A DNA stretch of 64,000 nucleotides from Planctomyces sp. (lineage in GTDB: Bacteria > Planctomycetota > Planctomycetia > Planctomycetales > Planctomycetaceae). The stretch covers positions 62,001-126,000 of the forward strand of contig JAEUIH010000009.1 of the NCBI GenBank assembly GCA_016795105.1. The letters run 5' to 3'. The notes beneath the pieces are model-generated. The model had not been told where the DNA came from, searched no databases, and was given only the letters and a program-made list of their open reading frames with translations. The position numbers and the translations under genes were made by a program. Positions within the stretch are counted from its first letter, which is position 1. Each line of letters opens with the position of its first letter. This document shows positions 27,077 to 34,304 of this stretch, piece after piece.

Positions 27077-27886
27077 TTAGTCGTCAATTCGGACATCGCT
27101 GAGGTCTTCTGGTTTCGGGTACTTTGGAGCCATCCCCTGAAGAGTCTCTGTGATGATGCTGCAGACAGCAAAATCTCGGTACCAGTTTTGATCGGCCGGT
27201 ATGACATACCATGGAGCAGAGGTGGTGGAGCACTTTTCCAGCATATCCTCGAAGGCATCCCGATAGCCGTCCCATAGCTTTCGTTTGTCGAGGTCAGTTC
27301 GATCGAACTTCCATCGCTTAGCAGGATCGTCGAGTCGTTCCTGAAGTCTTTGTTTCTGTTCCTTCTTCGAGATATGCAGAAAGAATTTGACAATCGTTGT
27401 GCCTGAGTTGGCCAGCATCCGTTCGAAGTCATTGATCTGCTCATACCTCGGCTTCCAGACGGATTCCGGCACGAGCTTATGAACCCGGACGACCAGCACA
27501 TCTTCGTAGTGCGATCGATTGAACACACCGATCGTTCCGGCCGCAGGGACGGCATTGTGAACACGCCACAGGAAGTCGTGCGCGAGTTCTTCTTCAGTTG
27601 GCCTCTTGAATGCCGTGACCGTGACACCCTGAGGGTTAACGCCGCGGAAGACTGCTCTGATGGTTCCATCTTTTCCACCAGCGTCGATGGCCTGAAAGAC
27701 AACGAGTAACTTTTGTTTGCCTTCAGCGTAGAGCCGTTCCTGAAGTTCGATCATTTCCTCGCGTTGCGCTCGAAACTTCTGTTCACACTGTTCGCGTGAA
27801 ACCGGCAAATCCTTTCCATCGGTTTCCATCTTGCGGAGGTCAACTTTCTTTCCGGGTTCAATACGATGCTGATCAAAGACGGACAT
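27077..27886 (-). CDS. ppk2: Polyphosphate kinase 2 (PPK2 family)
   Basis: The start at ATG 27886 gives 269 residues. A GTG 75 bases further upstream would add a stretch without family similarity. It has the P-loop-like VVFQAIDAGGKDGTIR, the lid and Walker-B-type motif FNRSHYEDVLVVRVH, and RPTEEELAHDFLWR, all diagnostic for PPK2. Family reaction: phosphate transfer between polyphosphate and nucleoside mono- or diphosphates, usually making NTP or NDP from polyphosphate. Single-domain length fits class I or III; the exact class cannot be told. It is cytoplasmic. The rhodanese gene at 28008 is divergent from it. Confidence 0.94.
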   Translation of the reverse strand: MSVFDQHRIEPGKKVDLRKMETDGKDLPVSREQCEQKFRAQREEMIELQERLYAEGKQKLLVVFQAIDAGGKDGTIRAVFRGVNPQGVTVTAFKRPTEEELAHDFLWRVHNAVPAAGTIGVFNRSHYEDVLVVRVHKLVPESVWKPRYEQINDFERMLANSGTTIVKFFLHISKKEQKQRLQERLDDPAKRWKFDRTDLDKRKLWDGYRDAFEDMLEKCSTTSAPWYVIPADQNWYRDFAVCSIITETLQGMAPKYPKPEDLSDVRIDD

Positions 27887-28007
27887 GGTGGAAATCCCGA
27901 GAAATTTGCGATTCGATTCAGTCGACTGGAGCAAATCATAGTTGACCGCTACGATGTGCACAGGGCAGGTGTCACACGGATTTTGATCGAAACTGGATAT
28001 AGTCAGA

Positions 28008-28397
28008 ATGGCAAAGGCTCACGGAACTCGGTTTGTTCAGTTTGTTGACGCGGTTCGTCCGCAGATCTGCGAATGTTCAATTGAGGATGTGCTTCAGCGA
28101 CGGGCGGCGGGCGATCCGTTCATACTGGTAGATGTTCGAGAAGAGAGTGAATTTGCGGCAGCTCGAATTCCAGGCTCAGTTCATATCGGAAAAGGCGTGA
28201 TTGAGCGCGACATTGAGGAGAAGATTCCTGACCCCAAAACGCCACTTGTGCTGTACTGTGGCGGCGGTTATCGATCAGCACTGGCCGCCTTAAATCTGCA
28301 GCAAATGGGCTACACAAACGTCATTTCGATGGATGGAGGATTCCGTGGCTGGAAAGACGCCGGATTGCCACTGGAGTCTCCGCAGAGTCATTCATGA
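28008..28397 (+). CDS. Rhodanese-like sulfurtransferase
   Basis: This 129-residue single rhodanese domain has ILVDVREESEFAAARIPGSVHI, the active loop YCGGGYRS with catalytic Cys, and the closing MDGGFRGWKDAGLPLE. Family role: transfer of sulfane sulfur to thiol acceptors, or redox and signalling use of the same fold. The first 35 residues are extra and partly basic. No clear signal peptide is present, so it is probably cytoplasmic. It is 77 bases upstream of the aminotransferase start and may be in the same transcript. Confidence 0.9.
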   Translation: MAKAHGTRFVQFVDAVRPQICECSIEDVLQRRAAGDPFILVDVREESEFAAARIPGSVHIGKGVIERDIEEKIPDPKTPLVLYCGGGYRSALAALNLQQMGYTNVISMDGGFRGWKDAGLPLESPQSHS

Positions 28398-28474
28398 AGT
28401 TGCTGAAGTTGTAAGTGATCGGGCATGTCGAGTCAGGAAATCAGACAGACCAGAACAGGCAGAGGAAACCGGTA

Positions 28475-29881
28475 ATGCACCAACAAGTCAAATCATTCGC
28501 TGTTCATTTTGAACATGAGCCGAAGTCAAATGCTGTTCGCGATTTGATTGCGTCGGGTGAACCCCATTCCCTGCGTACGTTTACTCCAAGCCAGGCTGTA
28601 CTCAGTAAATCGGCGGGGATCTTTCACTGGACGCCGGAAGGTCGGCGGCTGGTTGATTTTACATCCGGTGTGCTGGTGTCAAATCTCGGCCACAATCCCA
28701 AACGATGGTTCAACCGGTTTTCATCATACTTAGGATGGAACGCGGACACCTTTTCATCGGTTGCTGATGGGTTTGTGCAGGCAGTATCAATGACTGCCTA
28801 CAACGCGATCACGGAGCTGGAAGCTGAAGCGACTCGACGACTGCTTGCAAACCTGCAGGCTGCTCCAGGCGGAAATCGGATGGAGACGGTCAACTGGGCT
28901 GCATCCGGCTCGGAGGCAGTTCAGAAAGCAATCTGGGCGTGTATGAAGCGGGATACAGGCCGACCAAAGATTCTTGCAACGCGCTATGGTTTTCATGGCA
29001 AGAAGGGGCTTGCCGGTGCCGTAACGGGTTCAGAGTCAGATGCTGAACGAGATCCTCGAGTTGTTTTTGTGAGCTTCCCGCGGGAAGAATGTTCTGATCT
29101 GGAGCAACCGTCAAAGGTGTTTGATCCAGCGGTCTACGAGGCCGAACTTGAGAACGCATGGAAGCACCATGGCGGTGCGATTGGTACGTTGATCACGGAG
29201 CCTTATCTCGGCGGAGGCGGAAGCTATCATCCTCCCCGAGCATATCTGCAGCTGCTGCAGAACTTCTGTCGAAGGCACGACATCTTGTTCATTCTGGATG
29301 AAGTGCAGTCCAACTTTGGGCGAACCGGACGGATGTACGCGTTTGAGGCCTACGGCATTGAACCGGACTTTGTTTGCCTGGGGAAGGGGCTTGGTAACGG
29401 AGTTCCCGTTAGCGCAGCCGTTGGCAGACGCGATGTTTGCGATCAAATGACCTATGGGGCGACCTCGGATACGTGGAGTGCGAACCCAATTTCATGTGCC
29501 TCGGTTTTGGCGACGCTTGATGAGTTCGAAACAACAAACATTCTTGAACGGACTCGGCACCTCAATTCAATCTTCCAGGATGCTCTGCTGAAATTGAAGT
29601 GCACTGGCGCTATTGTCCGGGTTCGAGGCGAAGGGATGGTGTTTGGGATCGAATGCGGGCGAATTGGCAACTATGAGCCTGCTCAGGTAGCGAATGCAAT
29701 TGTCGAACGCTGTTACCTTGGGGATTCTTCCGGTGAAGGAATTCATCTACTCGGTCCGCTCGCCGGCTGCGTACTCCGCATCAGCCCTCCAATGTGCATG
29801 ACCGACGAAGATGCTCATCGTTCACTATCGATGCTGCATCAGTTTATCAGCGATGTGGTGACAAATTTGAAGGCAGGATAG
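28475..29881 (+). CDS. Class III PLP-dependent aminotransferase
   Basis: The start at ATG 28475 follows AGAGGAAA and gives 468 residues; an upstream ATG at 28415 has no comparable site. Motifs: VNWAASGSEAVQKAIW (cofactor phosphate binding), LITEPYLGGGGSY, FILDEVQSNFGRTGRMYAFE (PLP pyridine Asp), and FVCLGKGLGNGVPVSA with the Schiff-base Lys. This is the fold-type I, subgroup II pattern of ornithine, 4-aminobutyrate and related omega-aminotransferases. The precise substrate is not evident from neighbours. The TAG stop shares its last base with the repeat element at 29881. Confidence 0.92.
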   Translation: MHQQVKSFAVHFEHEPKSNAVRDLIASGEPHSLRTFTPSQAVLSKSAGIFHWTPEGRRLVDFTSGVLVSNLGHNPKRWFNRFSSYLGWNADTFSSVADGFVQAVSMTAYNAITELEAEATRRLLANLQAAPGGNRMETVNWAASGSEAVQKAIWACMKRDTGRPKILATRYGFHGKKGLAGAVTGSESDAERDPRVVFVSFPREECSDLEQPSKVFDPAVYEAELENAWKHHGGAIGTLITEPYLGGGGSYHPPRAYLQLLQNFCRRHDILFILDEVQSNFGRTGRMYAFEAYGIEPDFVCLGKGLGNGVPVSAAVGRRDVCDQMTYGATSDTWSANPISCASVLATLDEFETTNILERTRHLNSIFQDALLKLKCTGAIVRVRGEGMVFGIECGRIGNYEPAQVANAIVERCYLGDSSGEGIHLLGPLAGCVLRISPPMCMTDEDAHRSLSMLHQFISDVVTNLKAG

Positions 29882-29958
29882 TAGCACGCACTCTCCGAGT
29901 GCCGTCCGCCCGAACTCAGGCAGCATCTTGCTGACGGCAGACGGAGTCTGCCTGCTAC
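29881..29958. repeat. REP/BIME-like paired hairpin element, copy 3
   Basis: Left hairpin GCACTC-TCC-GAGTGC (29888-29902) and right hairpin GGCAGAC-GGA-GTCTGCC (29936-29952) are bounded by GTAG and CTAC. The element fills the whole gap between two convergent stop codons (aminotransferase TAG 29879-29881, PRPP synthetase stop 29960-29962). Stems differ from copies 1 and 2 but remain paired. Confidence 0.8.
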
Positions 29959-29959
29959 T

Positions 29960-30967
29960 TTAGAGCGCTCTCACGTCGGGAAAGAGCATGCTGACGCTTG
30001 TTCGGTCATGAATTGAGCGGATCGCCTGTGCGAACAGAGGAGCGACGGAGATCATTTCGATTTTGGACCCGGGAGGTTCAAGTGCCGGCTCGATTGTATC
30101 TGTCATAAAGAGTTTACAGATCTTGCTCTGCTCAATTCGTTCAACGGCCCCTTTTGAGAAGACTCCGTGTGAGACCGCGGCGTAGATATCTTTTGCGCCT
30201 CGGCTGCGGAGAACATCAGCCATACTGCAGAGTGATCCGCCGGTGATGGTGAAATCGTCAACCATCAGCACATTACAACCTTCGACGGAACCAATGACCT
30301 CCAGCACTTCAGCACGTTCTGAGTGATCTTTGCGCTGTTTGTTGCCGATGACCACTGGTACGCCGAGCAGGTTTGCAAAGGCGGAAGCGGACTTAGCAAA
30401 GCCAACATCCGGACTGCACACAACGAGGTTTTCGATGTTGAGCGTTTTTACGTGATTGCAGATGACGGCTCGAGCATAAAGATGATCAACGGGGACGCTG
30501 AAGAAGCCCTGGATCTGAGGGCTATGCAGATCCATTGTCAGGACTCGATCTGCTCCTGCTGCTTCGATCGCGTCTGCACAGACTCGAGCTCTAATGGAAA
30601 CTCGAGGTTCATCCTTTTTGTCGCCCTTTGCGTAACTGAAATAAGGGATGACGGCAGTGACCTGATGAGCGCTGGCTCGTTTCAGAGCATCAATCCAGAA
30701 CAGGAGTTCAACAAAGTTGTCATTGACGGGGCGATGAACACCCTGAATTACAAAAGTATCACGCCCCCGAACGTTCTCGAGAATCCGCACGAAGACGTTG
30801 CCTTCGCTGAAGATCTGCGCGGAGCAGGGCGTCAGTGCAACCCCCAGTTCCGCTGCAATTCGGGCTGCAAACTGCGGATTACCGGAGCCAGCCAGAATGG
30901 CGAGATCCCCATTTGAGGACTGCGGGGCAACATGCGAAGGAATCGCCGGCACGCGATCAGCATTCAT
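29960..30967 (-). CDS. Divergent ribose-phosphate pyrophosphokinase (PRPP synthetase) homologue
   Basis: This 335-residue protein contains the PRPP synthetase signature DLHSPQIQGFFSVPVD with its metal ligands, and IQGVHRPVNDNFVELLFWIDALKRASA, typical of the N-terminal half. Two active-site tracts deviate from canonical Prs. The ATP-contacting loop usually YARQDRK reads YAKGDKK. The ribose-phosphate loop usually VDDMIDTGGT reads VDDFTITGGS. If active, it makes PRPP from ribose-5-phosphate and ATP, feeding purine, pyrimidine and NAD synthesis. PurF and PurC are in the same window. A paralogue with altered substrate use or a regulatory subunit is possible. Confidence 0.85.
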   Translation of the reverse strand: MNADRVPAIPSHVAPQSSNGDLAILAGSGNPQFAARIAAELGVALTPCSAQIFSEGNVFVRILENVRGRDTFVIQGVHRPVNDNFVELLFWIDALKRASAHQVTAVIPYFSYAKGDKKDEPRVSIRARVCADAIEAAGADRVLTMDLHSPQIQGFFSVPVDHLYARAVICNHVKTLNIENLVVCSPDVGFAKSASAFANLLGVPVVIGNKQRKDHSERAEVLEVIGSVEGCNVLMVDDFTITGGSLCSMADVLRSRGAKDIYAAVSHGVFSKGAVERIEQSKICKLFMTDTIEPALEPPGSKIEMISVAPLFAQAIRSIHDRTSVSMLFPDVRAL

Positions 30968-31094
30968 TGAAGTTTACAGTTTGTAGGTATTTCCGGGGAA
31001 GCAATGAGGCGGTGAGCTGGAGGATCTTACATTGAGGAATGATGAACTCAACCATGCTTCCTCAGTCATTCTGTCGACATCGGGAAATCAGTAC

Positions 31095-31565
31095 TCACAA
31101 AATCGGCATTTCCATTACCAGGTAACCCGCATTCCCGAAGCCCAGCCGCGTGTAGGTCGAAATCGCATGTTCGTTCTCATGTTCGACATACAGCCGAAAT
31201 GCAACGTTTTCTGCTTGACTTCGAACATGTTGAGCGACTCTTTCAAACAGAGTTCGAAACACGCCCGAACGTCGATAGTTTTCATGAACGTAGACACTCT
31301 GCAGCCAAACCATCCAGCCGTTTCGCCAGTCGCTCCATTCTCTGGTGAGCATCAGTTGCCCGACGATTTTCCAGCCGTCGGGTTCTTCGTGTTCCGCCAC
31401 CCAGTACTGAACTTCATCTCCAACGGACAACCCTCGGCGAACGCCTGACAGGACCGTTTCTCTGTTCAGTGCCTTGTTTTCCGTTTCGAGAGCAAGTCGG
31501 CAATTGAACTCCGTCAGAATTTCGGCGTCTGCAGATTCAGCGCGTCGAACGATCAGGGATGTCAT
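31095..31565 (-). CDS. GNAT-family N-acetyltransferase
   Basis: This 156-residue protein has the acetyl-CoA core: a motif D-like N-terminus VRRAESADAEILTEFN, and the pyrophosphate-binding loop region LQSVYVHENYRRSGVFRTLFERV (R-x-x-G-x-x form), followed by LYVEHENEHAISTYTRLGFG, the typical GNAT motif B. The acceptor is unknown. Its ATG overlaps the stop of the DTW/TSR3-like gene by four bases, which makes a three-gene minus-strand operon with the 58-residue protein upstream. Confidence 0.9.
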   Translation of the reverse strand: MTSLIVRRAESADAEILTEFNCRLALETENKALNRETVLSGVRRGLSVGDEVQYWVAEHEEPDGWKIVGQLMLTREWSDWRNGWMVWLQSVYVHENYRRSGVFRTLFERVAQHVRSQAENVAFRLYVEHENEHAISTYTRLGFGNAGYLVMEMPIL

Positions 31566-32038
31566 GGAGAACTTTCTTTCAGCGGAGCGTCTTCTTCGGA
31601 CCAGCCATTCAGAGACAGAAATTGTTTTTTCCAGTAGTACTGATCCAGCAAACCGGTAGTTGGTCGATGCAGCAGCTGCAGCCCGGTAAAAAGGGCTTCA
31701 ATCGTTGCCAGTCCGTCTGTCGGATCGGCGAAGACTTCGGACTTCCTGGGATACGCAGTCTGTATGGATGGCAGCGATCTGACGGGAATATGCTGATAAA
31801 ACGGCGCCATTCTCGAGGCCCATCGCCATGTTCCGTCGAGCAAAAGGAGACCTTTGTCAGAATCCTCTTCTGAGAGCAAAGGACCGCCGATGCCGAGTTG
31901 CACATAGTTTGAAACATCAACAGGAACCGGATCCGGAAATGTCACAAATACAAAGTCGTCTCGGCCACGGAGTGGCTCGACGGAGCACTTACTTCGGCGT
32001 TCTCTGGGATGTACCACAATCACCGTCGGAGGGGTCAT
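31562..32038 (-). CDS. DTW / TSR3-like (DUF367-related) RNA aminocarboxypropyltransferase-like protein
   Basis: This 158-residue protein has LLLLDGTWRWASRM at about residues 83-96, which matches the D-x-T/S-W core of the DTW/TSR3 SPOUT-like superfamily, and an N-terminal HPRERRSKCSVEPLRGR tract. Known members transfer an aminocarboxypropyl group from SAM to a uridine of tRNA (TapT/YfiP) or rRNA (Tsr3). Bacterial homologues of the Tsr3 branch are uncommon, so the RNA target is open. The start codon directly follows the stop of the upstream small gene (TGAATG), and the 3' end overlaps the GNAT gene. Confidence 0.65.
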   Translation of the reverse strand: MTPPTVIVVHPRERRSKCSVEPLRGRDDFVFVTFPDPVPVDVSNYVQLGIGGPLLSEEDSDKGLLLLDGTWRWASRMAPFYQHIPVRSLPSIQTAYPRKSEVFADPTDGLATIEALFTGLQLLHRPTTGLLDQYYWKKQFLSLNGWSEEDAPLKESSP

Positions 32039-32215
32039 TCATTCGCCTTTAATCTTGTCGATTTCCGCCTGTAGTGCGGCGATCTGCTTTTCCAGTTTTG
32101 GAATTTCAGCAGGGTCATCCGGCTGCTTTCTGGCTGCTGTTAACAGCTGCTGCAGGCCTTTTATCTTGTTCTTCACTGCATCGATCTGTTTCTTTTGTTT
32201 CTTGTCGAGTGTCAT
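32039..32215 (-). CDS. 58-residue predicted coiled-coil protein
   Basis: This short frame runs from ATG at 32215 to TGA at 32039-32041, which abuts the next gene's ATG with no spacer. The product is highly charged (MTLDKKQKKQIDAVKNKIKG at the start). Its second half has leucines and isoleucines at heptad-like spacing (IPKLEKQIAALQAEIDKIK), so a coiled coil is likely. There is no signal or membrane segment. Contiguity with the DTW-like and GNAT genes suggests a functional link with RNA or ribosome modification, but this is inference only. Confidence 0.7.
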   Translation of the reverse strand: MTLDKKQKKQIDAVKNKIKGLQQLLTAARKQPDDPAEIPKLEKQIAALQAEIDKIKGE

Positions 32216-32307
32216 CGTTATCCTTTACTTACATTCCGGAATCTTGCCCTTCAGCAGCCACAGCTTACAAATCTCACCCCGAAATTCGAGTTTCCACGGC
32301 ATTCCTC

Positions 32308-33546
32308 ATGTCCGATTCTTCCGTTCAGCTTCGTCAAATCCTGAATGACTGTGTTGCTCAGCAAACCCTGCGACATATTGTGTTGAGTCGACCACGTGAA
32401 TCGGGTCAGGACATCCGAAGGGTTGATGTACGGCCTGTGAAGTTGAAGGCAGGAGTGCGATTTCAGTTTGCCAGCCAGACTGCGACTCAGGAGTTTCACA
32501 GGAATGAGGAACTTTCCAGCACTGCCGAAGCAATCTGGAAACTGATTGCGAGTGATTTTCGGGACCTTCGAATCGTCACCACGACAGAAACATGGGAAGC
32601 ACGGTTTTCGCGCCGGAATGAATGTAGTCTTCGTCGAATCAATGCCACAGTTGACTCGCGTTCCCCGCCTGCTCTGCAACAGGAACAGCCTGTTGCGGGA
32701 GCCGTTGATCTGAACCTTTCACATAATCGGCAGCGTGCGTATCTGATTCCTGACGGGACTCCATGCCCGTTTCTCATTCGCACAGGAATCATGTCGGCGA
32801 ATGGTCAGGTCTATTCAAAGCACTTTCACAAGTTCCGGCAAATCAACCGCTATGTGGAATTCATTCGGGACATCGTGCCCGACCTTCCGGCAACAGGTCC
32901 GATTCATGTCGTCGACTTTGGATGCGGCAAGAGCTACCTCACGTTTGCAACCCACTATCTGTTGACTCAGTGTCTTGGTCGACAATGTGAGATTGTAGGT
33001 CTCGATCAGCGTGCTGATGTTGTGGCCACCTGCCGCAGTATCAGTGAAGACCTGAAGTTGACCGGGCTTCGATTTGAGCGTGGACGGATTTCCGAATATG
33101 AACCCGAGAGTCCCGTTCATTTGTCAATTTCTCTTCACGCATGCAATACGGCCACGGACGATGCAGTATTTAAGGCCATTCAGTGGGAGACGCCGGTCAT
33201 CATGGCCGTGCCTTGCTGTCAACATGAGCTGGCTTCGGTTCTTGCTCCTGAAGTTTCTCCGGTACTCACTGCTTCAGGAATTCTGAAGGAGAGATTTGCA
33301 TCGCTCGCGACAGACGCGATGAGGGCTGCTGTTTTGAGAGCAATTGGGTACGATGCGACCATTATGGAATTTATCGAAACCGAGCATACACCAAAGAACC
33401 TGTTGATACGTGCCATCCGACGCCGGAACGCGACTGGAGTTCAGGAGAACGATCTTCGACAGCTGGAAGAGTTCCGTCAGGAACTGAAGATCAGTCCACT
33501 TCGACTGGAGCGACGACTACGAGAGAATGGGATGCTGCCACAATGA
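32308..33546 (+). CDS. SAM-dependent methyltransferase (Methyltransf_32-like)
   Basis: The start at ATG 32308 gives 412 residues. The frame is open further upstream to 32074, but that part overlaps the minus-strand small gene and looks non-coding. The Rossmann SAM site is HVVDFGCGKSYLTFATHYLL (about residue 200), followed by EIVGLDQRADVV and SLHACNTATDDAV, with a PCCQHE motif at the position of catalytic or metal residues. This combination is known from METTL25/GSTCD-type methyltransferases, whose substrates are poorly defined. Its stop overlaps the glycosyltransferase start by four bases (ATGA). Confidence 0.85.
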   Translation: MSDSSVQLRQILNDCVAQQTLRHIVLSRPRESGQDIRRVDVRPVKLKAGVRFQFASQTATQEFHRNEELSSTAEAIWKLIASDFRDLRIVTTTETWEARFSRRNECSLRRINATVDSRSPPALQQEQPVAGAVDLNLSHNRQRAYLIPDGTPCPFLIRTGIMSANGQVYSKHFHKFRQINRYVEFIRDIVPDLPATGPIHVVDFGCGKSYLTFATHYLLTQCLGRQCEIVGLDQRADVVATCRSISEDLKLTGLRFERGRISEYEPESPVHLSISLHACNTATDDAVFKAIQWETPVIMAVPCCQHELASVLAPEVSPVLTASGILKERFASLATDAMRAAVLRAIGYDATIMEFIETEHTPKNLLIRAIRRRNATGVQENDLRQLEEFRQELKISPLRLERRLRENGMLPQ

Positions 33547-34304
33547 AGCCCGGTTCCCTGCTGATTACACTCTGTACGTACAATGAGCGTGACAACGTGG
33601 CGCTGCTGGTCCCTGAGCTCCTTGCGGTCGTTCCTGATGCTGAAGTGCTGATTGTGGACGACGGATCTCCTGATGGTACCGGTCGGCTGGCCGATGAGTT
33701 TGCAAACGAGAATCCTCGAGTCAGGGTACTGCATCGAGCCGGCAAGCAGGGACTGGGGTCAGCAAATCTGGCCAGCTATCGTTACGCGATCGAGAATCAA
33801 TATGAGTACCTGTTGAACCTGGATGCTGACTATAGTCATCCACCACGTTTTGCTCCACAAATAGTGGCCGGCATGCAGAATGCTGATGTTGTGATTGGTA
33901 GTCGGTATGTTTCCGGAGGTTCGATCATCGGGTGGACGTGGCAGCGACGGGTGATGAGCTGGATGATTAATTTTTGGGCGAGGCTTTGGCTGGGACTGAA
34001 GACTCGGGATAATAGTGGCAGCTATCGCTGTTACCGTGTTGCAATGCTTGCTCGCATCGACTGGAGTCTGGCTGTTTCGACGGGCTACGCATTTCAGGAA
34101 GAGATTCTGTATCGATGTCGTCGGGCGGGATGCAGAATTGTTGAGTCTCCGATTACATTTGAAGAGCGGCGGTATGGAACCACTAAGATCAACACCAGAG
34201 AATGTGTGAAGGCCATTTTCGATATTGTTGTACTTGGCTTTCAGAACCTTCGTGGAGTTCCTGTGCTCCTGCCGGGACAAGGTGAGAAAATCGGGTCATG
34301 CTGA
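33543..34304 (+). CDS. Polyprenol-phosphate mannosyltransferase-like glycosyltransferase (GT2, DPM1 type)
   Basis: This 253-residue GT-A fold protein has TLCTYNERDNV, VDDGSPDGTG, LNLDADYSHPP (metal-binding DxD), VIGSRYVSGG and TGYAFQEEILYR, then RRYGTTK. These match DPM1/Ppm1-type synthases, which move mannose or glucose from a nucleotide sugar to polyprenyl phosphate on the cytoplasmic face of the membrane. It has no C-terminal membrane spans, as in the soluble DPM1 class. It is translationally coupled to the methyltransferase upstream and overlaps the ABC ATPase gene by seven bases. Confidence 0.9.
   Translation: MKPGSLLITLCTYNERDNVALLVPELLAVVPDAEVLIVDDGSPDGTGRLADEFANENPRVRVLHRAGKQGLGSANLASYRYAIENQYEYLLNLDADYSHPPRFAPQIVAGMQNADVVIGSRYVSGGSIIGWTWQRRVMSWMINFWARLWLGLKTRDNSGSYRCYRVAMLARIDWSLAVSTGYAFQEEILYRCRRAGCRIVESPITFEERRYGTTKINTRECVKAIFDIVVLGFQNLRGVPVLLPGQGEKIGSC

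Noticed and set aside
30323-30916. 197-codon plus-strand frame opposite the PRPP synthetase
   Set aside because: Sense protein has clear signature motifs; the antisense product has none.
31033-31064. TGAGGAA/TTCCTCA inverted repeat between PRPP synthetase and GNAT genes
   Set aside because: Only seven base pairs with an 18-base loop; expected by chance in a window this long.
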